Source: a bacterium UBA2219
GTDB taxonomy: Bacteria; Desulfobacterota; Deferrimicrobia; Deferrimicrobiales; Deferrimicrobiaceae
Assembly: GCA_002327765.1 (NCBI GenBank)
Contig: DCUH01000133.1
Location: forward strand, 54,834-118,833
Length of the DNA stretch: 64,000 bases
Reading direction: 5' to 3'
Shown: piece by piece, positions 12,488 through 20,116 of the stretch
Position numbering within the stretch: position 1 is the stretch's first letter
Layout: every line of letters begins with the position of its first letter
Notes under the pieces: generated by a model
Databases searched by the model: none
What the model was told of the DNA's origin: nothing
The model's input: the letters and a program-made list of their open reading frames with translations, nothing else
Translations under genes and position numbers: made by a program

Positions 12488-12835
12488 CTAGTAAGGCTTA
12501 TCAAGACGGGCGACGCCGCCTTTGAAATTCAGTTCGTTCTCGAGCCGAAGCGCATCGGCCGGGCACTCTTCCACGCAAATCCGGCAGCCCTTGCAGTAAA
12601 TGGCGTCCCACACCATCTTCTCGGACTTCGGATCCAGGTGCCAGCAGCTGTCCGGGCAATAGATGAAGCAGTTGAGGCAGGTGGTGCACTTTTCGTGATC
12701 GATGACCGGGCGCTCGATCCGCCAGTTGCCGGTCTTCATCATCGGCTGCTCGCCGACCGGGGCCGGAACCACGGCGCCGTCAGCGATTTCCAGGTGCTTG
12801 GGAATCCGGAACTTTTCGCAGTACAGAGGACTCAT
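12488..12835 (-). CDS. porD: 2-oxoacid:ferredoxin oxidoreductase, delta subunit (2[4Fe-4S] ferredoxin)
   Basis: Electron-transfer subunit, 115 residues. Two classical [4Fe-4S] motifs are visible: CTTCLNCFIYCP (about residues 51-62) and CKGCRICVEECP (about residues 81-92). The N-terminal about 45 residues resemble the PorD leader that docks on the gamma/alpha subunits. It would pass electrons from the beta-subunit cluster to an external ferredoxin. Confidence 0.93.
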   Translation of the reverse strand: MSPLYCEKFRIPKHLEIADGAVVPAPVGEQPMMKTGNWRIERPVIDHEKCTTCLNCFIYCPDSCWHLDPKSEKMVWDAIYCKGCRICVEECPADALRLENELNFKGGVARLDKPY

Positions 12836-12854
12836 GTTTTTCTCCTTCCAGCCC

Positions 12855-13469
12855 TTATAAAGTTTTCACTACGGCGGTCTTGGCGCCTTCCTTCACACCC
12901 GCCTTGTTCGCCGCGGAAGCGACGACGTGGTCCAGCTTGAACTTGTCGCAAACCTTGGTAGCCGCGCCGCACAGCGGAGCCGCGATGCCGACCGCGACCG
13001 AAACGGCTTCCACGCCGCCTTCAGAACCCATGAAGTCGACGCTCTCCAGGCCGGTGCCGCCCGCGATGCCGGTGGCATCCACGAGAACCAGCGCGGACAG
13101 AAGGTCCTTGTTCGGGATCAGGGAGAGGATCTCGTCGGCCGACCGCTTGGTGTTGACGACGAGCTGGCCGCCCTTGGGCATCCCGCGAAGAATGTCGATG
13201 CCCTTGATGATGGTGTCGTCCATGACGAGGACGAGCTGCGGGTTGTCGTTTTCATAGAGGTACCGCATCTCGATCTCTTCGTCGCTGACGCGGCAATACT
13301 TGCGAAGCGGAACCTGCACGCGGTCCGGAAGGTCCGCGTAGTTATCCCAAGCCTGGACGAACTTGCCGTCCTTCGCCGCTGCATTGGCGAGGACCAGCGA
13401 GAGGTGTCTTCCTTCCATATCCTGGATCACGCCACGGCACCAGATCGTTACTTCAAACACATCTGCCAT
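12855..13469 (-). CDS. porG: 2-oxoacid:ferredoxin oxidoreductase, gamma subunit
   Basis: Gamma subunit of the oxidoreductase, first of the four por genes. I chose ATG 13469 (204 aa, MADVFEVTIWCRG) because it is preceded by GGAGGAAGGACAAA and begins at the conserved family N-terminus. An in-frame ATG at 13541 would add a basic 24-residue stretch without homology to the family. The MPKGGQLVVNT and GIAGGTGLES segments fit the Rossmann-like fold of gamma subunits. The gap to the upstream gntR-type gene is about 100 nt. Confidence 0.9.
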   Translation of the reverse strand: MADVFEVTIWCRGVIQDMEGRHLSLVLANAAAKDGKFVQAWDNYADLPDRVQVPLRKYCRVSDEEIEMRYLYENDNPQLVLVMDDTIIKGIDILRGMPKGGQLVVNTKRSADEILSLIPNKDLLSALVLVDATGIAGGTGLESVDFMGSEGGVEAVSVAVGIAAPLCGAATKVCDKFKLDHVVASAANKAGVKEGAKTAVVKTL

Positions 13470-13573
13470 TTTGTCCTTCCTCCTTCGTTTGTCTACGTCT
13501 ATGCGGATAGGTACGTACTGCCGAACAACTTCTTGTTTCACCTCCTTTCCCGTCGTTTATGCCGAGACTTCGC

Positions 13574-14302
13574 CTACTGCACCCTGCTCTTTCTCCCCAT
13601 CATTTCGAAAAGGCTGTTCTCTATGTCGATCAGGTGCTCGCGCATGGCCGCCGCCGCGCCTTCCGGATCGCGGGCCTTGATCGCGTCGAGCAGCTCCCTG
13701 TGGCGCTGTATGGATTTCTCGGGCCTGCCCTCGACCTGGAGAAAATTGTCCCGGCTCTCCAGGAAAAGGCTCATGTTGTTGTCGACAATGTGGAGGAGAA
13801 AACGGTTCCTCGCCGCACCGGCCAGGAGGTAATGGAAGTTCCGGTCGATCTCCGTGCCCGACCCGCCCCTGGTGATCTCCCGCTCCTGGAGGGCCAGGGT
13901 TTTCTCCATCACCTGGATCTCTTCGTCGGTCGCGCGTTCGGCAGCGAGCCATGCGAGCTGCGGCTCGATCAGCCGGCGCATCTCGAACAGCTCCCGCTGG
14001 CCGTCCTTCTCGGAACAGATGACGGAGGCCAACGGGTTGACCAGCGATTCCACGGGATGTTTCGCGATGTAGGTGCCGTTGCCTTGACGGCTCTCGAGAA
14101 GGCCCTGACTTTCCAGGGAACGGATGGCCTCGCGGACGGAAGAACGGCTGACCCGAAAGACCTCAGCCAGTTCCCGCTCGACGGGGAGCTGATCTCCGGA
14201 CTTGAATCGACCCTTGTCGATCATGTCTTTGATCTTCGCAACGATTTCCTCATACACTCTCGTCTTCTTGACCGGCTTGAACAGCTTTAACTTCTTCTTC
14301 AC
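13574..14302 (-). CDS. GntR/FadR-type transcriptional regulator (FCD domain)
   Basis: Ligand-responsive DNA-binding protein of 242 residues. A winged helix-turn-helix spans about residues 17-80 (KSGDQLPVERELAEVFRVS, SVREAIRSLESQGLLE). It is followed by an all-helical FCD effector domain with Asp/His residues expected for metal and carboxylate binding (FEMRRLIEPQLAWLA, DRNFHYLLAGAA). FadR-subfamily members of this type usually sense organic acids and bind TNGTnnnACNA operators. Such a site (TGGTCTGACCA) lies upstream of the AAA-ATPase gene that heads this operon, so autoregulation of the ATPase-gntR-por unit by a 2-oxoacid or related acid is a good working idea. It starts 25 nt after the ATPase stop. 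Confidence 0.9.
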   Translation of the reverse strand: MKKKLKLFKPVKKTRVYEEIVAKIKDMIDKGRFKSGDQLPVERELAEVFRVSRSSVREAIRSLESQGLLESRQGNGTYIAKHPVESLVNPLASVICSEKDGQRELFEMRRLIEPQLAWLAAERATDEEIQVMEKTLALQEREITRGGSGTEIDRNFHYLLAGAARNRFLLHIVDNNMSLFLESRDNFLQVEGRPEKSIQRHRELLDAIKARDPEGAAAAMREHLIDIENSLFEMMGRKSRVQ

Positions 14303-14327
14303 CCGGGCTCCCCGCCGAAAGAGGGCG

Positions 14328-16487
14328 CTAGCGTTTCAGCGCGCGGGCTTTGATCGTGGAAGCGGCCCCGGCCAGTTCGACCGCCTGGTCGAAATGCTCC
14401 GAGGAGATCGTAAGCTTCGAGAAATCGGGCTTCTCCTCCTTGCAGATCGCCTCGTCGACGACGGCGAGAACGGCCTTCTTGCACATGGTTTCGATGTCGG
14501 CCCCGGTCCACCCGTCGGTCTTGTCGGCGAGCACGTCGATGTCGACCTCGGTGCGGAACGGCAGCGTCTGCAGGAACATCTGCAGGATCTCCAGCCGCTC
14601 CTCCCTCGGGGGAAGCGGGAACTCGATGACGGAATCGAAGCGGCCCGAGCGGAGCAGCGCGGGCTCCATCAAGTCGATCCGGTTGGTGGCGGCGAGGTAC
14701 ATGACGCCCAGGGAGCTCTGCAGGCCGTCGAGCTCGCGGAACAGCTGGCTGACGAGCCTCTGGGAGGCCTGCCCGGCGTCCTCCGCCGAACGGGCCGGCG
14801 CCATGGTCTCGATCTCGTCGAAGAACAGGATGCAAGGCGAGGCCTGCTTGGCCCGCTTGAAGACTTCCCGGAGCCCCTTTTCCGATTCCCCGACCCACTT
14901 CGACAGCAGGGTGGGCGGGTCGACGGTGAACAGGGTCATGCCCATCTCGCCCGCGATGGCCTTGGCCATCATGGTCTTCCCGGTCCCGGACGGGCCGGAG
15001 AAGATCACGCCCCGGGGAGGCGTCAGGCGGGAGCCGGCGAAGAGGGAAGAGCCCCGCAGGGGCAGCCGCATCATGGAAAGCAGGTTCTTCTTGATCTGGT
15101 GCAGACCGCCGATGTCCTTGAAGAAGACGTTGGGACGCTCGCTCATGAACTCGCGCGTCGAGGTGGGCTCGACCTCCTTGTAGGCGGTCATGAAGTCCCC
15201 GGCGGTTACCTTGACCTCCTGCCCCTCTTCCAGCTTGGGCTTCTGGTCCACCTCGAACTTGACCGACGGCATGAGGCGCCGCAGGGCCGCCATGCCCGCC
15301 TCGGTGCAGAGGGCGGAGATGTCGGCGCCGACGTACCCGTGGGTGATCTCGGCCAGGCGCTCCAGATCGACGTCGTCGGCCAGCGGCATCTTGCGGGAGT
15401 GGATCTTCAGGATCGCGAGGCGCTCATGCCGCTTCGGCACGCCGATCGTGATCTCGCGGTCGAACCGGCCCGGGCGCCGGAGGGCGAAGTCGACGAGCTC
15501 CGGCATGTTGGTCGCGCCGATGATGACGATTTCCCCGCGGCCGACGAGGCCGTCCATCAAGGCCAGGAGCTGCGCCACGACACGCTTCTCCACGTCGCCC
15601 ACGACGGTGGCCCGCTTCGGGGCCAGGGCGTCCATTTCGTCGAAGAAGATGATGGCGGGGGCGTTCTTCCGGGCTTCCTCGAAGACCGCCCGCAGCTTGG
15701 CCTCGCTCTCTCCGTAGAACTTGTGGATGAGCTCGGGGCCGTTCACGTGGAGGAAGTGGGCCCGGACCTCGTTGGAGATGGCCCGCGCGATGAGGGTCTT
15801 CCCGGTTCCCGGGGGCCCCGACAGGAGGACTCCCTTGGGCGGGTCGATGCCCAGCTGGGCGAACATCTCGGGGAACTTCAGGGGAAGCTCGATCATCTCG
15901 CGGACGTGGCCGAGCTCCTTTTCCAGGCCGCCGATGTCCTCGTAGGAGGTCCGCGTCGCCTTCTCGGAAGCGAAATCGGTGCCCCGGAACGAGATCTCGG
16001 TGTGGGCGGTGATCCGGATGGCACCGCGGGGGCTGGCGCCCTCCACCATGTAGAACACCGGCTTGGTGCCGAACATGACGATCTGGATCCGGTCGCCGAT
16101 GACGACGTGAAGGCCCTGAAGGAGCAGCCGGATGTGGGGGATCTCCGCGTCCTTCGGCAGCGGGCTGCGGACGTCGACGGGGGCCAGGATGACGCTGTCG
16201 GCCTGCTTATAGGGAACCTTCTGGACGGTGCATTCCTCGTCGACGGAGATCTGCGCGTTGTCGCGCGTGATGCCGTCGATCAGGACCAGCCCCTGGCCGC
16301 AGAACTGCTGGGGTGCGTGCGCGGCGCGGGCCACGGTCGAGCGGCGGCCGGTTATGAGGAGAGCGTCCCCGGGAATCGCGTGGAGCCGGTCCAGGTCGTC
16401 CGGGTCCAGCCGGGCCAGGCCCTTGCCTTCATCCTCGATAAACGCTCTAGTAACTTTCAGGGAAAAATCATCGGGAGATTTTGCCAC
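14328..16487 (-). CDS. Cdc48/VAT-type double AAA+ ATPase
   Basis: Two-domain AAA+ unfoldase of the p97/Cdc48/VAT class, 719 residues. An N-terminal substrate-recognition region (about 1-190, beta-rich, resembling the double-psi barrel N domain) precedes D1, which has Walker A GPPGTGKT (Lys230), Walker B IIFFDEMD and an arginine-finger region RRPGRFDREI. D2 has Walker A GPSGTGKT (Lys504), Walker B ILFFDEIE and RSGRFDSVIEFP. Both ATP sites look intact. Such proteins extract or unfold proteins in archaea and eukaryotes and occur sporadically in bacteria. Here it heads a minus-strand unit with a FadR-type regulator and porGDAB. Assembly or repair of the Fe-S oxidoreductase is a possible role but is inference from context only. 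Confidence 0.92.
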   Translation of the reverse strand: MAKSPDDFSLKVTRAFIEDEGKGLARLDPDDLDRLHAIPGDALLITGRRSTVARAAHAPQQFCGQGLVLIDGITRDNAQISVDEECTVQKVPYKQADSVILAPVDVRSPLPKDAEIPHIRLLLQGLHVVIGDRIQIVMFGTKPVFYMVEGASPRGAIRITAHTEISFRGTDFASEKATRTSYEDIGGLEKELGHVREMIELPLKFPEMFAQLGIDPPKGVLLSGPPGTGKTLIARAISNEVRAHFLHVNGPELIHKFYGESEAKLRAVFEEARKNAPAIIFFDEMDALAPKRATVVGDVEKRVVAQLLALMDGLVGRGEIVIIGATNMPELVDFALRRPGRFDREITIGVPKRHERLAILKIHSRKMPLADDVDLERLAEITHGYVGADISALCTEAGMAALRRLMPSVKFEVDQKPKLEEGQEVKVTAGDFMTAYKEVEPTSTREFMSERPNVFFKDIGGLHQIKKNLLSMMRLPLRGSSLFAGSRLTPPRGVIFSGPSGTGKTMMAKAIAGEMGMTLFTVDPPTLLSKWVGESEKGLREVFKRAKQASPCILFFDEIETMAPARSAEDAGQASQRLVSQLFRELDGLQSSLGVMYLAATNRIDLMEPALLRSGRFDSVIEFPLPPREERLEILQMFLQTLPFRTEVDIDVLADKTDGWTGADIETMCKKAVLAVVDEAICKEEKPDFSKLTISSEHFDQAVELAGAASTIKARALKR

Positions 16488-16527
16488 TGTCGGTCGCCTC
16501 GCCGTGGGATGTATTCAGCCGAACGAC

Positions 16528-16560
16528 TTGTATACAGAATACAAACTGATGGTCTGACCA
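16528..16560 (-). promoter_or_regulatory. candidate GntR/FadR operator pair upstream of the AAA-ATPase gene
   Basis: Two adjacent palindromes: TTGTAT-5-ATACAA (16528-16544) and TGGTCTGACCA (16550-16560). The latter fits the FadR-subfamily consensus TNGTnnnACNA with perfect symmetry. They lie 40-75 nt upstream of the ATPase start, where they could overlap its promoter. The regulator encoded two genes downstream is the obvious candidate to bind them. Confidence 0.5.
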
Positions 16561-16669
16561 AAATATAGTGGAACGACCGGTCGGTGTCAAGGGAAAACTG
16601 GGTGGGGGATGAGGCAAGAAGGAAACGTAATGCTTCCGATTAGTTATACTCTTTTGCTTTACGCAGCCC

Positions 16670-16713
16670 CCGTCCCCGCCGGGGTTCCCCGCGCGATCCC
16701 CGCGCGGGGACGG
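16670..16713 (-). terminator. GC-rich hairpin after the universal stress protein gene
   Basis: CCGTCCCCGC (16670-16679) pairs with GCGGGGACGG (16704-16713), with a further smaller hairpin inside. It lies about 45 nt past the stop of the usp gene (minus strand). Intrinsic termination is uncertain because no clear U-tract follows. Confidence 0.45.
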
Positions 16714-16755
16714 AAGCCGAATCGCCTCGAAAGAACGAGCCGAACCCGGACCGGA

Positions 16756-17247
16756 TCAGCTCGGCCCGCCGCAGTGGTGCACGAGGACCGGGAACTTCGA
16801 CTTGGCCAGGATCTTGGTCGCGAGGTTCCCGAACAGCGAGCCCAGCAACCCGGGATTGCCGTGGGTCGAGATGAAGATCATGTCGCACTTCTTTTCGGCG
16901 GCCACCTTCAGGATGCCGTCGACGGTGTCTTCGCCGGGAACATGCGCCAGTTCGCAGGGCACGCCGACGCTGTCGCACATCTTCTTCGCCACCGCGAGCG
17001 ACTTTGCCGCCTCCGCCTCCTTCTCCCCGTCGACGCCGAACATGGCCGCCTTCGCCGCAGCGACGTCGGACAGCGACGTCAGCTCCTTCATGTCGTGGAG
17101 CCTCAGGATGTCGCCGGAGGAGAGCTTCCCGGTGACGCATACCGCGGTAACCTTGGCCCCCATCGTCTTCGCGATCTGGACGCCGTGGCAGACACCGAAC
17201 ACGCACTTCCCCAAACCGTCCGTGGGCAACAGGATATTCTTGTACAT
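16756..17247 (-). CDS. universal stress protein (UspA family)
   Basis: Small alpha/beta nucleotide-binding protein of 163 residues, in the UspA family associated with stress survival. The start is ATG 17247 (MYKNILLPTDG), preceded by an AAGGAGG site. A longer in-frame extension to 17472 overlaps the tRNA gene and is rejected. The N-terminal LLPTDGLGKC strand and the C-terminal STHGNPGLLGSLFGN segment resemble the ATP-binding G-2x-G-9x-G(S/T) motif of ATP-binding members. It is monocistronic. Confidence 0.9.
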   Translation of the reverse strand: MYKNILLPTDGLGKCVFGVCHGVQIAKTMGAKVTAVCVTGKLSSGDILRLHDMKELTSLSDVAAAKAAMFGVDGEKEAEAAKSLAVAKKMCDSVGVPCELAHVPGEDTVDGILKVAAEKKCDMIFISTHGNPGLLGSLFGNLATKILAKSKFPVLVHHCGGPS

Positions 17248-17401
17248 GGGACCTCCTTCGTGATCTGCCGGCCGAAAACCCGGAATGGTTATTATCCCGA
17301 TCAAAAGGCCGTGCCTGTCAAGCGCAAATCCCGGCGTTGGGTCGCTTTCGGGGAAAAAAAGGGGGGTGCGGGCAACGGCGCCCGCAACCCCCGGGTGGGC
17401 A

Positions 17402-17478
17402 TGGTCGGGATGACTGGATTTGAACCAGCGACCCCCTGGTCCCGAACCAGGTGCTCTACCAGGCTGAGCCACATCCCG
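17402..17478 (-). tRNA. tRNA-Pro(CGG)
   Basis: Read on the minus strand the sequence folds into a full cloverleaf: acceptor CGGGATG...CATCCCG, D-arm GCTC...GAGC, anticodon stem CCTGG/CCAGG with loop TTCGGGA (anticodon CGG), and T-arm with GGTTCAAATCC. The 3' CCA is encoded (17402-17404). It reads codon CCG, a preferred proline codon in this GC-rich DNA. Confidence 0.95.
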
Positions 17479-17554
17479 ACGCGAAAGGAAACTATCCTAC
17501 CAACGGCGTCGCCGGGTCGTCAATAGGGAGATTCCGGCGCCTCGCCCGCCTCCT

Positions 17555-18196
17555 TCACAACCCCATCGGCTCGCCGCAGACGATCACCGTGATGTCCGAG
17601 TTCGGCGGCTTCCGCTCGATGATCGAATAGACGCGGCAGATGCGCTGGGGGGAGGAGCATTCCTCGCAGAGGCCGGTGACCGCGCAGGGCGTGGAAAGCT
17701 GCAGGCGCCTGGCGTTCCGGGGAGCGGCCACCGACTTGATCCGCTTGATCGCCTCGGCGACGTCGGCCACGATCTTGTTCGCGCCCGCGACCACCATGAT
17801 CTTCTTCGGGCCGAACGTCATCGCGTTCGTCCGGTTGCCGTTCATGTCGAGGTTGACGAGGCACCCGTTCAGCGTGACCGCGTTGGTCCCCGACAGGAAG
17901 AGGTCGCAGGTCAGCTCCTCGTGGCGAACGGCGGCCTTCTCCCCGGCGGGGACCCGCCCGTGGTCCAGCAGCCGCTTCCCCTTCCCCGCGAGCGCCTCGT
18001 GGATCCCCAGCTCCCCGACGGTCATCGACCCGCCGAAGCCGATGGAGACGGCCTTTTCGCACTCCGCCAGCAGGCGGTCCCGGGCGGATTCCCTGTCGGG
18101 GAGGAACAGGGCGTCGAAACCGTTCTTCCGCAGCGCCTCGACGCACCGTTTCCCCCGCTGCTCGAAATGCCACAACCCGATCTCCAGTCGGTCCAC
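17555..18196 (-). CDS. LUD-domain (lactate utilization / DUF162) protein
   Basis: Protein of 213 residues with a single LUD domain, related to LutC/LutB C-terminal regions of lactate utilization systems. Visible signatures are SIGFGGSMTVGELGIHEAL (about residues 50-68), DLFLSGTNAVTLNGCLVNLD (about residues 103-122), and a C-terminal Cys cluster (CAVTGLCEECSSPQRIC), which could hold a metal or Fe-S site. Stand-alone LUD proteins like this are common in anaerobes and their reaction is unknown. It lies 30 nt downstream of rpe and is probably cotranscribed with it. Confidence 0.85.
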   Translation of the reverse strand: MDRLEIGLWHFEQRGKRCVEALRKNGFDALFLPDRESARDRLLAECEKAVSIGFGGSMTVGELGIHEALAGKGKRLLDHGRVPAGEKAAVRHEELTCDLFLSGTNAVTLNGCLVNLDMNGNRTNAMTFGPKKIMVVAGANKIVADVAEAIKRIKSVAAPRNARRLQLSTPCAVTGLCEECSSPQRICRVYSIIERKPPNSDITVIVCGEPMGL

Positions 18197-18226
18197 TGCG
18201 CGCCCCCCTTCCCGGGCGATCGCCCG

Positions 18227-18904
18227 TCAGGCCTTGAGGCCGACGGCCGAGCGGATGTTCCGCTTCATGCGCCCGATCGTCTCCTTGTAGTCCGGCGTCC
18301 CGAAAACCCCCGACCCCGAGACGATCACGTTCGCCCCGGCAGCCGCCACTTCCCCGACATTGTCGGCCTTGATCCCGCCGTCCACCTGGATGTCCACGTC
18401 CAGCTTCGCCCGCCGGATCTGCGAGCGGAGCAGCTCGATCTTCGCCAGCGACGCCGGGAGGAACGCCTGCCCCCCGAACCCGGGGTTGACGCTCATGATC
18501 AGGACCATGTCCACGTCCTGGAGGACCCATTCGACGGCGGAAAGCGAGGTGCCCGGGTTCAGCGCCACGCCGGCTTTCCTGCCCAGCTCCCGGACCCGGG
18601 CCACGGCGCGCTGGAGGTGGGGCGTGGCCTCCGGGTGGACCGTGATGATGTCGGCCCCCGCACCGGAGAACGCGTCGATGTACCGCTCGGGCTCGACGAT
18701 CATCAGGTGCACGTCCAGCGGTATCGTGGCGCATTTCCTGATCGCCTCGACCACGAACGGGCCGATGGTGATGTTGGGGACGAACCTGCCGTCCATGACG
18801 TCCACGTGGAGGAGGTCGGCCCCCGCCTCCTCGATGGCCCGGATCTCCTCCGCCAGCCTCCCGAAGTCGGCGGACAACAGCGACGGCGCGATGTAATAGT
18901 CCAT
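18227..18904 (-). CDS. rpe: ribulose-phosphate 3-epimerase
   Basis: Interconverts ribulose 5-phosphate and xylulose 5-phosphate in the pentose phosphate pathway. The 225-residue TIM barrel has the usual N-terminus IAPSLLSADF, the metal/catalytic signature LHVDVMDGRFVPN (about residues 32-44), VNPGFGGQAF and a DGGI motif at the phosphate-binding end. Length and motifs are standard. The upstream side abuts the repeat cluster at 18936-19131, and the downstream neighbour is the LUD gene. Confidence 0.96.
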   Translation of the reverse strand: MDYYIAPSLLSADFGRLAEEIRAIEEAGADLLHVDVMDGRFVPNITIGPFVVEAIRKCATIPLDVHLMIVEPERYIDAFSGAGADIITVHPEATPHLQRAVARVRELGRKAGVALNPGTSLSAVEWVLQDVDMVLIMSVNPGFGGQAFLPASLAKIELLRSQIRRAKLDVDIQVDGGIKADNVGEVAAAGANVIVSGSGVFGTPDYKETIGRMKRNIRSAVGLKA

Positions 18905-18935
18905 GGATCTCCCCTTTCCCCGTATCCTACCTTAG

Positions 18936-18975
18936 AACCGGGACGTAGATGAGTTCTTCCGCAGTTCAGGGACAC
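18936..18975 (-). repeat. REP-like element, copy A (inverted relative to B-D)
   Basis: Contains the core CCGGGACGTAGATGAGT followed by TCTTCCGCA and AGGGAC. The 28 nt at 18936-18963 are the exact reverse complement of 19036-19063 in copy B, giving a long inverted repeat with a 72-nt spacer between rpe and the metacaspase gene. Confidence 0.8.
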
Positions 18976-19018
18976 TCATGAAATCCCGGTTTGTCCGACT
19001 TGTCGGGCCGAATCCTTT

Positions 19019-19069
19019 CATCTCTGTCCCTGTTTTGCGGAAGAACTCATCTACGTCCCGGTTTTGTGG
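19019..19069 (+). repeat. REP-like element, copy B
   Basis: A 51-nt unit with layout CATCTCTGTCCC, a variable centre, then ACTCATCTACGTCCCGG. It is closely similar to copies C and D and the inverse of copy A. The two 12-nt half units (CATCnnnGTCCC type) look like an internal near-duplication. Confidence 0.8.
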
Positions 19070-19080
19070 TCCGCCTCCTG

Positions 19081-19131
19081 CATCTCCGTCCCCAGGCTGG
19101 TGAGGAACTCATCAACGTCCCGGTTCCGGGG
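19081..19131 (+). repeat. REP-like element, copy C
   Basis: A 51-nt unit, CATCTCCGTCCCC... then ACTCATCAACGTCCCGG, starting 12 nt after copy B. It ends 22 nt before the metacaspase start codon, so it lies in that gene's 5' leader. Confidence 0.8.
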
Positions 19132-19153
19132 GCGGTCCTGGGGAGGTGCTTCC

Positions 19154-20014
19154 ATGAAGAAGAAGGCGTTGCTGGTCGGCATCGACAAATACCCGGATCC
19201 GCGCGACGGGTTGAGGGGGTGCGTCAACGACGTGCGCCTGATGGAGGAAACGCTTCGCGGGGAATACGGTTTCTCCGGCAAGTCCGACATCCGCATCCTC
19301 GCCGACTCCCGCGCCACGACGGACGCGATCCTCGACGGCCTTTCGTGGCTCGTCGCCGGGGCGGCCCCCGGCGATTCCCTCGTGTTCCATTACTCCGGCC
19401 ACGGTTCCCAGGTGCCCGACGACCGGCACGGCGACGAGACGTCCGACGGCCTCGACGAGATCCTTTGCCCCTACGACCTCGACTGGGACCGCCCGTTGAC
19501 CGACGACCGCCTTGCCGCCGCGTGCGCCGGCATCCCGAGGGATGCGCTTCTTACCGTCATCCTCGACTGCTGCCATTCCGGCACCGGCCTGCGCGAGACC
19601 GGCCGCCCCTGCGGCCCGGCCCGCCCGCGCTTCATGCCGAGCCCGTCCGATCCGTTCCCTCCGGCCCTGCGCCCCGTGCGCCGGTTCGGGGTATCCGTCA
19701 CGAGGACCAAGGCGGTGCTGCTCGCCGCCTGCCGCGAAAACCAGACGTGCGCCGACGCCCCGATCGGCGCCTCCTGGCACGGCGCGCACACCTATTACCT
19801 CTGCCGGGCCTTGCGCCATGCCAACTGGATCGCAACCTATCGCGCGCTCGTCGCCTCCATGGGAGACGCCCTCGCCCGGGCCGGCTTCGACCAGGCCCCC
19901 CAGCTCGAGGGGCCGTCCCGCCTCCTGTCCTCCCGGTTCCTGGAACCTCCCCCGAAGGGGGGCGCCCGGAGGGAAACGGGGATGCGCATCGGGCTCCCCC
20001 TGCTGTGCCGGTGA
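19154..20014 (+). CDS. metacaspase-like caspase family peptidase (C14)
   Basis: Caspase-fold cysteine peptidase of 286 residues. ATG 19154 follows GGGAGGTG at good spacing and begins MKKKALLVGIDKYPDP, the typical first beta strand. An upstream in-frame ATG at 19064 would translate repeat DNA and is rejected. The catalytic dyad is visible as YSGHG (His83) and DCCHSG (Cys140). The specificity pocket carries Asp residues (DDRHGDETSDGLDE), as expected for metacaspases that cleave after Arg/Lys. There is no signal peptide, transmembrane segment or extra effector domain, so it is a minimal cytosolic peptidase. No obvious partner gene lies nearby; metE follows about 100 nt downstream. Confidence 0.9.
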   Translation: MKKKALLVGIDKYPDPRDGLRGCVNDVRLMEETLRGEYGFSGKSDIRILADSRATTDAILDGLSWLVAGAAPGDSLVFHYSGHGSQVPDDRHGDETSDGLDEILCPYDLDWDRPLTDDRLAAACAGIPRDALLTVILDCCHSGTGLRETGRPCGPARPRFMPSPSDPFPPALRPVRRFGVSVTRTKAVLLAACRENQTCADAPIGASWHGAHTYYLCRALRHANWIATYRALVASMGDALARAGFDQAPQLEGPSRLLSSRFLEPPPKGGARRETGMRIGLPLLCR

Positions 20015-20116
20015 GACGGCCGCCCTCCTTTTTCCGGAGAAAAGGGGGTTGCCGCCGGGCTATGCTGAAAGGCGAGGAAGAGAATCCGTCCGGTTCCATC
20101 GGAAAGGAGCTGTTCC

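Noticed and set aside
18936..19131. CRISPR array
   Set aside because: Only three copies, in mixed orientation, with unequal spacing and no cas genes; they fit REP-like elements instead.
20015..20116. SAM or cobalamin riboswitch upstream of metE
   Set aside because: The leader is about 100 nt and shows none of the conserved boxes.
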